Shown: in pieces, positions 21,164-32,147 of the stretch
Layout: every line of letters starts with the position of its first letter
How positions within the stretch are numbered: position 1 is the first letter of the stretch
Origin: Pisolithus tinctorius
Taxonomy: Eukaryota; Basidiomycota; Agaricomycetes; Boletales; Pisolithaceae
DNA length: 64,000 nt
NCBI GenBank assembly: GCA_024663395.1
Contig: JANFAH010000001.1
Span: forward strand, 5,394,001-5,458,000
Direction of reading: 5' to 3'
Made by a program: the position numbers and the translations under genes
Notes under the pieces: model-generated
What the model was told of the DNA's origin: nothing
The model's database searches: none
What the model saw: the letters and a program-made list of their open reading frames with translations, nothing else

Positions 21164-24100
21164 GCGCAATTCTTGTGGTGTGGGTCGAGCGTAGCATCTG
21201 CTTTTACTTATTCATCCGTGGGAACCCCGTCGTCAACTGAAAGGCAGTATGTTCACTTTCGATCATCCTATTCTGTCTACGTATCTTTTCGTGCACATGA
21301 AACATGCCAAAATATGACCATGCGAGTAGTGCATAGCATGATTTAGTGTGGAATGCTCGTTTGGGTGTGTAAGTGTTGGTACTAGCTCCTCTACCTAGAT
21401 CTGCCATCTTGTAGCAGGTGCCACAGGGGTACAGTAACGTCTGAAGAGCATCCGTTGAGTAACACCCGGGTCAGTCACGCTGTGGGTGTGTCTCTGCTAA
21501 CCTTAGGTTAGGGATGTGCGGGCCTTCTTGGCCTTTGGATGTTGCCAGTGCCCGAACTCGCTCGAGATTGGATGTAACCTTGTGTCGTTTACATAAGCGA
21601 AAAAGCGCAAACATACTGTAGTAAATTTCCTCTTAGTAGCCTCTGAGTCTACTGGGGAGAGTACAATTTCTTACTTAGACCTTGGCCATTACTGACCACC
21701 TGCAGATTCTTACAGACATATTACATGTTATACATGTAGGAACAAGGATGAGTACTTGGAACAGAAGTCTGTGCTACTACTATGTGCTGGACTGCTCTGG
21801 TGATGTCATAGTTTTTTTTTCAACTCCAATGACATGCACTTGTCGAGTTTTCTGCTGTTTTCGGTGCGTGACCTGAGCGGGGCGTGTTTCAACGAATGTC
21901 TCCAGACGTTTTGGGAAGGATTTACTCCAATTGCTCCAACTTCCCTTCTCAAAATGTCTGGTCGACTACAGTTCACTGACTACAACTTCATATGAACACA
22001 TGTGGCTCGACTCTCGTGTAAATGCCAGTAAGACTCTGCAGAGGTTACAGTGTCTGAACTGAACTTCAGTGGTGAAGTGCCCATCACCGTGTCCAATGTG
22101 TAGTGACAGCGCGACCTCCGCTTAGTTAAATGATAGGCTGACCCACATACCACTATATAGGGCCGCTCCGTGCAAAGTTGAAACGTTGTAGAAGTACGCG
22201 AGATGATATGAACACCTACGAGGCTTTTTGATGCCTCGTTTCATCGTATTAAACTTTAGCCTCCTCCGTTGATTTCTCTGTTTTCGTTACGTGTCGGTGG
22301 CCCTGGTCCTTCAGCTACTGCTAATGACTGTTCTTCGTTCGAACTTTTCTTCCGTTTGCTCGAGATAGCCACTCCTTCACTTAGTACGGGTGCCTCGTTT
22401 ACTACAACCGACAGTACCTGTAGAATCCAAGTTGTCAGTAATGACTAGTCATAGTCTGTGGGGCTCATATCGTTTCACTGGACTCCGTGTGTATGACACG
22501 TTCCATTGGAGTAAATTGCCGCGAATGCTTACCATTCAACGCCCACTTCCTCGTAGGTAATCGTTCCAATTTGCTGTCCCTGATGTTGATGTATACACGT
22601 TACAGGAGTCCTTCCTCGTTCCGAGTTTTTCCTAGGAAATGTTAATATTTTCATCTTTTGATACCAGGTATGTACGTGCGATTTCTTCTCATGGTAAAGT
22701 CGGAAGGAATGAGTGCTCTATCACAATTGCCCGATGTCCAGGCTAGCTCCGCCATTGCTTTCTCGACAGCCCTGATGCCAGTGACAAAGGGGCCCAGAGA
22801 TCACCCCTTCAACAATGGTGTGTTTGATCTGTCTGATTGCGGAATCAACTAATCACTGATTATCAGTCATGTGATGCATGTTATAGGACATACATACCTA
22901 ATGGTGTACGAACGTTCACTCACGCCCCCGTTCATGATTCGTTCGTGGTTGACTTGGAGCCTCGACCGATAAGTGGACCGAAATAGTCCCCTCGCTACTT
23001 TCCGTGTGGTGCTAGGGACAGAGGCGATCAACACGACAAGTGCGAGACGGAGCCTACCACACTGTCAATCGGGCATACGCGGGTGTCAGCGATGGCGGCA
23101 GTAGTTGCGCAGAACTCCAGTAGAACTCTCCTAAGGCCTCGGTTATCTCCCGGGTGACCCTTGGGTTCAGGCCGTTTCCTCGGTATAGTACTTTGTACGT
23201 GTGCTTTTGGGAACTCCAGCCATTTACGCACAAAAGGCTCGACCTCGTTCTGCTTCTTGTCCCCCAGTATGATAGGCCGGATTGGCCCTCCAGGGTGGGA
23301 ATTCTCCCGCAGTAAGTGGTGCGTGTGCGAGAACGGCAGGCACTGGGTTCTGATGCTTGCCAATCACTGAAGGATGCCTATCTGCCTCAGGTTGTCAGCT
23401 TCAATTTTGACAACAGCTCCCTTGGCGAACCATGCCCTTGGGCCTCAAACCCCGCTGCAGCCCGAGTTGTCGTATCGACTCTCCGCCTCACGGTGCCCAC
23501 CACTGTTACATTTATAGCATTGTGCCCACAAGACACGAGACACGCGTTCAGTACCACTTGCACTGCCTATTGTTACCTTATCATGCTCCTGCTGGGGATG
23601 TCAACTTCACGCTTCTTCTCATTTCAGCTGCGTGTGATGTAGGCACAACGGTTGCCTGCCAATCTGGCATCGTATTGGCAGCACTTCTGGAATGCAATAT
23701 GTATAAGGTTGGCGTCGGGTAATCGATATGCAAAGAAGTTGATTGGTCGACCAGGCATGGAAAACGAGCCTAATGTGCGCAGTTTCATACCAATGGTACG
23801 TTCGTCCATGAAAGCACTCATATCCCACGCCCGTTCTTATGGCCTCCTTCCACGACTGTCGGGTGGTTAACACGCGACGTGATATAACAGCGAGACCGAA
23901 GAGAACCATGCAGCAAGCATGAGTCGCCACGCTATTCCCATTAGGCATCGATGGAATATACAAGATCAGGGTCTACGAACGTTCAAAGATCACTAAGAGA
24001 GTACATACCGCAGGCATAATTTGCAGCTACGTGGAATGCACATATCTGTGTGCACCACGATTTGCAAATCGGACCTTGGGTGTGTGTGCTGGGCAATGGA

Positions 24101-25121
24101 TTTCCAACGCACGGGGTTTCTATCTGGTGGTGAGGGATATTTGAAAACGGAATGCTGTAGAAGTGACGTCCATATCTTGATGGGGAAAGCTCAATTGTCA
24201 GAGTTATCTTCCAGAACGGAACACGGGGCGTACGACAGGCGTGGCGACATCGATTGCGAAGATCTTATGGACCTACCTCGGATGTCGCCATCGTATCGCA
24301 AGAGGGTTGACAGTCCGACGTCTTGGTATCTCCGCGTATCTCGTTTCTATGTTTCTGTATTTGTTATCTAGAGTCATCGCCATTAAAGTGTATGGTCGAG
24401 TATTTCGTACTTCTCCAAACCTCCACTAGCTGTTAATGTATGGTACAAGGGAACGTGAACGGTGGAGCTGAAGCTGAGTCGGAGCGTTTCTGATGATGCA
24501 ACAATGCAGAAGAGGAATGCGAAAATAATATCGATATCTATGTGAAAAAAATCCTTTGAATGTTATGTGCAGCAGGTACGTACTTAGTAGATCATATAGT
24601 AGGGAAGGAGCGTGAAGACATTGGGTGGGCATTCGGTTCATAAATTTCCGTGTGCGAAGACTGAAAAGGAACAGCGCCTGCGCGATTTCTATATCCGCTT
24701 TCGTGAGGCTCGTGCATCTTCGTGAAGTGTATAAAGGGAGGGTGAGGTTGGGCGCGGCGGACGATATTGGGATGTGCCGTCCTACGCACGGTGACAGCAG
24801 AGTTTGACTCCGGTCTCTTCCCTGACCTGATCTCCATAGAGAAAAAAATTCTTTGCGTGATATCGTTGTCGCTAGACTTAATATGAAGAACGCCTCGGAG
24901 CTCGTGTGGAGTCCCCCCTATGATGGCTGACAGGTCCAGGGGTCATAAAACCAAACAGACGCTTGAATAAGGGTTGCGAAGACTGTGGTGGTTTCGTGGG
25001 TATTGGAGCATGAATAGGCGGCTGTTCACCGGTCAGAAAAGTAAAGGGCGGGCGTCAGGCAGCCAAATGCGTTCAATGGGAGATTAGATTTTCGAAACAC
25101 GAGGGGTACGTTCAGAATTAA
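21164..25121. other. gene-poor stretch of about 4 kb
   Basis: No supported gene. Minus-strand frames of up to 114 codons at 23028-23363 and 23619-23963 have protein-like composition but no family and no splice-consistent extension. A short hairpin (acgaggc / gcctcgt, eight-base loop) lies at 22218-22239. The region may contain decayed sequence like the pseudogene further right. Confidence 0.5.
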
Positions 25122-25943
25122 TCACAAGTCGGCATTAAATCGGGGACCCAACGGCAACACACCAAACCCAAAGCGGAGACACAAAACGACCACAATCAGC
25201 ACCAGAAGGAACACCTGAGTAGGAATAGGACACACCCCGCGTTTGTATTCTGCTTTTGGGCCGCCACTAGGAGCGACGTAATACGGCTGGGGTTGACTGC
25301 GGCTCGGGTGCCGAGACTGCGAGTGCCCATGATGCAGTTGGTCTCGTGATGGATTATGTGGCTGAGACGGGTAGTAAAGGTGACCTGGTGGAGGGGCAGT
25401 GTACACCGGACGGTGAGGGGTGGTACCACGGCCGGTGGGATATTGGTAACTGTAGGAACCCGGAGTTCCGTAATGACGGGTGTGTGATCCGGTAGGCCCC
25501 TGGTACTGGGGGTAAGAGTGAGCATGAGCTGTGCGCTGTGGGTAGGCAGTCTGGAAGGTCTGTTGTGCAGGAGGGGGACGTGGATGAGATTGGCTACGAT
25601 GCCTTGACGGGGGCTGACGTAGTTCACGCTCCCGGTGATCTACCTGACGGGGCGGATCAGGGTAGGTGGGTAGTCTTGTGTAAGAGTAGGAGGGGCGAGA
25701 TGAGGAAGATGTGGACTCATAACTGCGAAGAGTCCTCGACCGTACGTGCCCCTTTGTTCTGGGTAGGACAACGGTATCCTCGTCATCTGGACTATCGTAG
25801 AAGGTGCGATCGCGGGGTGTTGGGGAAAGGATGTATGGGTTGGACCACTTGTGTTTGTTGGTGTCGCGGACCCAGCTAGAGACCCGGGTCTGCTGAGCGA
25901 CATACCGCTCATAAGCAGCTGGGGAGAAGTCGTACTCGGTCAT
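25122..25943 (-). CDS. hypothetical tail-anchored, Tyr/Pro/His/Ser-rich protein, 273 residues
   Basis: A single uninterrupted frame with a good start (MTEYDFSPAAYERYVAQQ). The first 45 residues are ordered-looking and end in a Trp/Lys/Pro segment. Residues 50-230 are low compl exity, rich in Ser, Pro, Tyr, His and Arg, with many YP, SYSY and QPQPYY units. Near the C-terminus is one strong membrane helix (QVFLLVLIVVVLCLRFGFGV) with a short lumenal or matrix tail, so it is likely tail-anchored. I believe similar short proteins beginning this way occur in Agaricomycetes, but I know of no assigned function. No neighbour suggests a role. Confidence 0.6.
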   Translation of the reverse strand: MTEYDFSPAAYERYVAQQTRVSSWVRDTNKHKWSNPYILSPTPRDRTFYDSPDDEDTVVLPRTKGHVRSRTLRSYESTSSSSRPSYSYTRLPTYPDPPRQVDHRERELRQPPSRHRSQSHPRPPPAQQTFQTAYPQRTAHAHSYPQYQGPTGSHTRHYGTPGSYSYQYPTGRGTTPHRPVYTAPPPGHLYYPSQPHNPSRDQLHHGHSQSRHPSRSQPQPYYVAPSGGPKAEYKRGVCPIPTQVFLLVLIVVVLCLRFGFGVLPLGPRFNADL

Positions 25944-27027
25944 GGGGGGAGGGGTGGGGGGAGAGGTGTGGTCTTTGGGTTAGCTTAAGTAGCCTCGGGA
26001 GACGCGGAACACGAGATGAATACAGGAAAGGCAACCTTGCGATGGAGGACGGCGCGTCGGATGGGCGTGTGGCGATCCTCTGCGTTGTCAATATAAAAAT
26101 GCTACAGACCGATTGCCCAGATACCAAAAAGACAGAACAGGCCTGGCTCGTTAAAGCAAGTCTCCACTGATCAGATAAAAGTCCTGCTTCAACGTTCCTT
26201 TTATTTAAGAAAAAACTCAAGGCTGGATGATGTAAGCAGCTCGGCCGATGTCCTCGCCTCTCCCCACCCCCGCACCGGCAATGTCCTTGTGTAGTACACC
26301 TCCATGAGTAAGTAAATGAAAAGCCTCCCAAGCTAAGCTTCCCTACCGGAACTTGTGAAACGTGCTCTCAAAGTCAATACTGTCCCTGGATGTCTGATCC
26401 CTCTCGTGACCCGTTCAAATCACACGCGCTCCCCTTCCCTCGGTACTCGGAGATGACCCTGCTCTGCGTTTCAGCTAATCTGCTTCCTTCGACAGGACGG
26501 ATAGCACCCGATTCGCTGGGAGTGTCGTTGGAAGGATCTCGTTCAGCTGCAGTCATCAGATTTCGATTGCTCGTCCACCTCCCTTCAAGTTTCCCCACAC
26601 TTGCCGTCGTCATCTATGACACATTTCCCAACAACGTGTTTCTCTCAGATTCTATTATCGAACCTCCCCAAACGCTCACCAGGCATCATGCATCAAGCTC
26701 CATAAGGAACATCACATTCACAGGGTAGATAATCTCCTCCTCAGTCCATGCATAATGGGCGGTCCCGCTATACTCATCGATTCCTTTAGTTGCCAGGATT
26801 CTTGCCAACTCCCGGCTCTTGGAAACGATTCTTTGGTAGCCGTCCAACCAAGCCCTCCGGCCTCACCGGTCGGCGATTGAACCAGGCAGTCACGATGTGA
26901 TAAACGAGAAACGGGAAGACGTATGAACTTTGATTCTACTGATTCATATCCTTCTAGAGGGTGGGTTGCTTATGGCTACGAGTTCAACCTGGCAATTGAC
27001 GTACAAAGCCAGATCTCGTTTATAAAT
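25944..27027. other. spacer with unexplained open stretches
   Basis: Contains the upstream region of the tail-anchored protein. On the minus strand, roughly 26860-26700, a stop-free segment reads WLDGYQRIVSKSREL and then GTAHYAWTEEE, which looks coding. It cannot be joined to a start or stop. It may be another decayed gene beside the dehydrogenase pseudogene. Confidence 0.35.
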
Positions 27028-28275
27028 TTACCCCGTTCCAGTTTCACTAGGTCGAGCAACGAGTTTCATGCCGCTAAGGAGGTCATCCTTCAACCTCTTT
27101 AATCCCGAACTCCAGTGTCTAGACCACCAGGAAGAACCTCCACTCGATCCGGCTGAAGATCGGAATCAGCTCCCGTACAAATCTGGCAAAGAGGGCAAAG
27201 GAATGCATGCTTTGATTCCCCCCCTTTCTATTAACTGGGGCAGGTGCTTTACGAACTCGATGCTAAACGCACAGTTAGCAGGTACTTGCAAGCTTCCAAA
27301 GGCCCGAACGATCACAAGCTTGCAGCTCTCTTATTTCTCCTTGATCAGTGAGGGGCCCACTGAGATCATATTTCCGTTGTCTGCAAGGATATCGTACCCG
27401 ACCTCCTGAGTGCTCTTAACCCTGACTGCGTCGAATACTAGCCGGATCGGCGTCCTCGTCATCTTAGCTGTGTACCTCCGCGGCCATCTGCGACGATGGC
27501 TGGTTGTGGTCGACGACGTGTGGCGCCAAGAGACGTGACAACGGCCGTGCTGTACGGAGACGCAGTGACGATAATCGGATAAAGGCCGGAGATTCTTGCG
27601 AAATTGAATCGCTTTTGCACGTGGATGCCGGTGAAACGACTCGAAACCACTTACGAAATCTCAGCGCTCACCGTATTGCCCCCACAGCATGCTCCGCCGA
27701 ATATGAGCGCAGGTTGGCCGGCGTACTGACCACGGCCGCCGTCCCACGGTGCCTTGAGGCTGATGCCAGCCGGGGAAGCGAATAGAGTGGAATTGCGGCC
27801 GTAGTCACGCCCATTGGAATGGATGCCGCTTCGTCGAATGTGATATTTGATGGAAGCCTAGGATGTTTTCAATAACCGCCGAAGGGTAGGGTCTAGTCTT
27901 GCCTTTGGCGTTGTCTCTGCATCAACGACGATGTACACCTGGAACCTCCCGTAATTTCTGTTGTCCGGCAGCCCACATCGGTACAGATCTGTTTGGATGC
28001 ATGCAAGTATGTGACGAGGAGGGCTTTCGTTTTGTCACTCTTCCTGAAGTTCGAGACGCCTTTGCCAGTCTGCACAGCCCCCCCGGCACCTTCCAAACCG
28101 AGAATAGCAGGAAAAGTCTCGACTGAATGATCTGTAGCCTGGATCTTCCAGTTTGCAGGGCTTAGTCCTGCTGCAGTTTCTTTGACGAGTATTTCCAAGT
28201 ATCTCTCCTGCGCCGGGGGAGGGCGTCGGTCGAACCTTGATTCTCTTGAAGGAAGAGCGCACGGTGCGCAGCCAG
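27028..28275 (-). pseudogene. broken zinc-type alcohol dehydrogenase-like (medium-chain) reductase
   Basis: Remnant of a medium-chain dehydrogenase/reductase of the fungal zinc-binding-domain or trans-enoyl-reductase type. In minus-strand order, matching blocks appear in several frames: ALFLQENQGS (about 28260), ILVKETAAGLSPANWKIQA and FPAILGLEGAGG (28200-28070), [17 protein letters not shown] (about 27820), [20 protein letters not shown] with [12 protein letters not shown] (about 27760-27690), [15 protein letters not shown] and SLGAT (about 27590-27530), HVVDHNQ one frame over, EVGYDILADNGNMISVGPS, then in-frame TAA, LVIVRAFGSLQVPANCAF, VEVLPGGL, and finally GLKRLKDD and SGMKLVARPSE at 27060. 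At least three frame changes and one stop break it. One intron (gtgagc...caaaag, about 27665-27605) still looks intact. The block between the coenzyme-domain start and FDEAA is eroded. Confidence 0.85.
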
Positions 28276-28792
28276 CTGGCCGCGAACATGAACTACATCT
28301 CAAAACGAGGGCTGTCGGTCTTCCATCTGTTCCGTTACGCCGTTATGACCCTTACTATCTTATGAACCGCAGCATGACTACTGTGTCTCCTTGAACCATA
28401 TGCATGACGCGTAAAATCGGGGCGAAATCCAGATATACACATCTCAGATCGAGTTCAGGATCTCCTTGTTATTTTATATGGACGTCTGTGATCAATCTGT
28501 AGGCTCGGGCAGTCCATCGCGGCAAGATAACCAAGCAGGTCCACTTACAATTCCGAATGTTCGTTCATATCTCAATACTCCATGACCACAGAGCATAAAC
28601 TCAAGTGCATCATAGAAAAAAAAGGGGGGCGGTACACCCGACAAAAGTCCAATCGGTAAATTAAGTATGTATACGTCCGTAGTCACAATTCGCATGAGCG
28701 CAATGTAGTTCCGACTCGGATGAATTCGCAGTCGACCCCCACTAGGACCCCTCGCGAATTCCCCTAAAAATTCATGCCCTGTCTCCCCATAA
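28276..28792. other. short spacer between pseudogene and transporter
   Basis: No gene seen. It holds the 5' flank of the dehydrogenase remnant and the 3' UTR of the NIPA-type gene. Confidence 0.5.
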
Positions 28793-31755
28793 TTAGAACC
28801 GCCCTCCTGTCCGAGCAGGTTGTACCAACCGTACACCAGGTTGCCCGTGCGTGTCCCCGTCTTCATCTATGGGTGACGGACGCTCCCATAGGCTGATCCG
28901 CTCCTCCGAATCGTCCACCCCACGTATGGGGTATCGTCTTGACTGTGTCGTGGAATTACTCCTGCGCTCTCGACGGGCGGCTGTCTCAAGATCTCTGTCA
29001 GAGAGTACTGCATTCGTGCCGACGGCGCGCGAATCGCCACCGCCGCCAAACAAAGATGGGAGTTCTGATATGTCATCAGGACTCTGCGAGAATAAATCAC
29101 CTGATGGCGGAGTAGGTGTTGTAGGCGTCTCGAACGGATCCGCACCCAGTGTGCTTAGTAGGGATCCGGTCCCATTACTGTCACCACTGCTGTTTCTCGT
29201 TAAAAAGCCTGTCGAGAGGGTAGGGGCAGTCGGCGCCAGTGGTTCATCATTCGTACGTTGTGGGACAAGGACGGACTGGGATGATTGTGATTGGGTCGGA
29301 TGTGCATATAGAGGCTTTGTGGGAGAAGCTGGCGCATGGACGGTGCTACTCCTATCGGAAGAAGCCTGTCCGCTCTGTCCATGTATATATACCGGTGGCG
29401 GAGGAATGGTAGGCACCGAGGAAGTTGGTGGATATTGGTATGATGGTATACCCATTCTCGAGTCTGCACTGCCACTGGACGGTGCAGCAGCTGGACGAAC
29501 AGCACTATACGTCGCGCCGCTGGTATCTGCGCTCCCAGGCGGCACATACGAGTGCACGAGATCTTGTGAATCGAATTTGATTGCCGTCGGTCTCGGACTT
29601 TTTGTTGATGAGAAGGATGAAGCCCGATCAGCTGACTCACTTCTCGGGCTGCGTAGGGACGCCGCGGATGGTACTGGAGCATCATACAGTTGGTGTCTTG
29701 TAAGCCCATCATACGCATGGTCGGTGTGATGGAGTGAACTGAAGGGTACGCTGTCCATACTACCGACCATCCCTCCACCAACACCAAGGCCACGGCCGGC
29801 ACCACGCGCAGAAGAGCCTCCCCGACTTGACTGACTGAGCCTGCGGGCACTACGGGCGCGGATGATACTGCCAACCGTGGCAAATGACCCACGAAGGGCG
29901 TCAATGCCAGGATCCTCAATGGCAGCAAAGGATTTTTCGCCCGCCTCAGGATCGTTTTCTGCTCCAGGATACGTGAACGTTGCGGCGTTATCGGTGTGCG
30001 CTCGGGCAACTTGGAGAAGTAGTGTTGAGCGGCGGTCAAGGGAGGAAAGCCGAGCAGGATCAATTTTGGACATTTGCAAGATTGTTATCCCAACGCAAAT
30101 GGTAAGAAACGCGAATACCAGCGTTAGAATTTGAGACACTGGTGCAGCAAGACCTTGGAAAAGGACCTGCGAGCCGTAGAGAAAGTATATCTTATGTCAG
30201 CGCCATCGCAGGGGTGACCAAATTATGGCACGTACGATAGTAGTGACCATCGAGCAGAACGAAACTGTAAAAGCTATCAGCGTCCCAAGTCACATCGACC
30301 ACCAGATACTCACATAGCACGTAGTACGTTGGCGTGACTTGGTATTGATCGTCAGTGCGGTGTAATCATCACTGAGCGATTCCCCTTACCCATAGCTACG
30401 AGGCAGATCAGATGATTTCTCAGTCGTAAAACATTAACTGCACTTACCGGTATTGAATAGCGCAAGCGCAACGTTCAAATAGTATACCTCCGTCACTGCA
30501 GTGTGCATGAGTATAGATCATACAGAGTGAAAGAACAACAGCGCACCAAGAGTGACAGCCACAAAAGCCACGAGGAAAAATATAAACCAGTTGTTGAACT
30601 ATTAAGGTGTAACCTTCAGCTCTAAATCAGTCATGCAAACGTACTTGGTTGTGACCCATGGCAGTGGTTACTATTGCAGCACCGAGCCCAGTGGTAACGC
30701 TTACGCTTATGCCACCGATGGTACTGCACACGGCGAGGTACCAGAGCATATTCCGCTTTCCATACCTGTTGTATCGGGATGGGTATCACTGGTGAGAGTA
30801 ACCGTATGAACTCAAACCTTGGTCCAAAATAAACGATGATGCTAAGGGCGATTGCGACTAACACGCTGATGTACGCGAGAAATCCGGGGGCAATGAAGAG
30901 CTGTTTGAACTCCGAGATCTGGCTTGGGGTTGACTCTTGAGGACCTAGTCCGGGGATAAGAGAGGATGGAGGGTCGCAAGGGGAGGGAACAAACCGTTAA
31001 GAGCAATGATAACTGAACCAATCTGACAACGTCTATGAGGGACGGCACACAAGCGGGTGAAACGGAGGAACACACAATACAAAGAGCACATCCCAGCCAG
31101 CCGAAGAATGTGAGTTTCTCTTTGAGAAAAATTGATGACAAAATCGCGCAAATTACAACGGACAGTGCGCCCATGGGTGTCTAGGCAGAAAGGTCAGGAT
31201 TAAGCCAACAGCTAGTGCAAAGGAACGCACAACAACAAGAGCTTCTACGAATGCATATGCTGAATGGCATAATCAGCGGTGTGAATGTCCCATTGCAGAG
31301 TGGGTGCATTACCTGCAAAATTACAGATTTCCCCTAAAATCATCACTGCGGTTGTGCGGGGTTACAGTAGGTCAGTTGAAGTGAGAAGTCCACTCACTGA
31401 TCATTCCGGTCCACCATAGCGGCTTCACATACGATCAAACATGTCATCCTCAACAGGGCTACATTAAAAACGCACTGATTTAAGGTAAGCGACTCCTTCC
31501 CCCGCCGTACGCCCAGCCTGTGAACGTAGGAGACCTTTCTTCTTGAAGACGAAACTGGACCCGATAAGGACACCACTGGTGATGGCCAGTACTATGCCGA
31601 CGACCTACGCGAGGCGGAGACGTAAGAATATGTGGTGCAAAACCGAGTGGACGTACTTTGAGACTGGAGGGTAGTTGGAAAGATGTGGTTGTACTAGTGG
31701 CCGTCGAAGAGGCCGTCCCCGTCGCGGTCGATGTTGCCGTTGTCGTCGAGGACAT
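28793..31755 (-). CDS. NIPA-type magnesium transporter (DUF803) with long cytoplasmic tail
   Basis: Multi-pass membrane protein of the NIPA family, which moves Mg2+ across the plasma or endosomal membrane. Exons in transcript order: 31755-31657, 31604-31476, 31422-31398, 31345-31313, 31259-31231, 31180-31076, 31022-30995, 30944-30818, 30765-30645, 30598-30547, 30495-30448, 30395-30390, 30337-30314, 30264-30236, 30166-28793, giving 742 residues. The first 33 residues are Ser/Thr-rich. Family segments follow: GIVLAITSGVLIGSSFVFKK, PLWWTGMI, GEICNFAAYAF, TPMGALSVVICAILSSIFL, SVTTGLGAAIVTTA, ALFNTAMVTPTYYVLF, GITIL. About 430 C-terminal residues are Ser/Pro-rich. Exon 12 is only six bases (CTATGG) and supplies the AMV junction; without it the frame fails. 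The start is divergent from adenylate cyclase, 392 bp apart. Confidence 0.9.
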
Positions 31756-32147
31756 GTTGGGGATTTGGAGAACGAAAGACGTAGCCCGGTGCGCAGCGCT
31801 TTGGGCCTACAATGTGCACAGTATTGGCGTTGCACAGCTGCTACTCCATCCGGCACCGGCGGGCGGGCGGGCGGCGGCCCGGTCGCTCTCCGGTGTAATC
31901 ACGAAATAAATAAATAACTTTATTGTGTGCAGTAGATTACGTAACCTCAGTCCTTGACGTCGACCAGGTCAACGCGGTCTTTGCTGCAGGGAATGGCATG
32001 GAAGGACAACACTCAGGTGGATTCCGACGTCGTGATAAGGGCCAGTTCACCGTCGGAGCTGACGCTGGTTGTCCAAGACTATCTACCCCATCCTGACACC
32101 GAATCTCAGCCAGAAATCCAGCCCACCCCGGACATCGACATCGCGCC
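31756..32147. promoter_or_regulatory. divergent promoter between NIPA-type transporter and adenylate cyclase
   Basis: 392 bp lies between the two starts. It contains a GC-rich gcgg tandem at about 31859-31882 and an AT-rich aaataaataaat tract near 31906-31918. No TATA box is assignable with confidence. If the cyclase starts at an upstream exon, part of this would be coding or intron. Confidence 0.45.

Noticed and set aside
22218..22239. Short hairpin as a possible structured RNA
   Set aside because: A seven-base stem alone is expected by chance in this much sequence; no conserved RNA boxes around it.
28851..29729. 292-codon plus-strand frame
   Set aside because: It lies wholly inside the last exon of the minus-strand NIPA-type gene, has the skewed composition of an antisense shadow and no motif.
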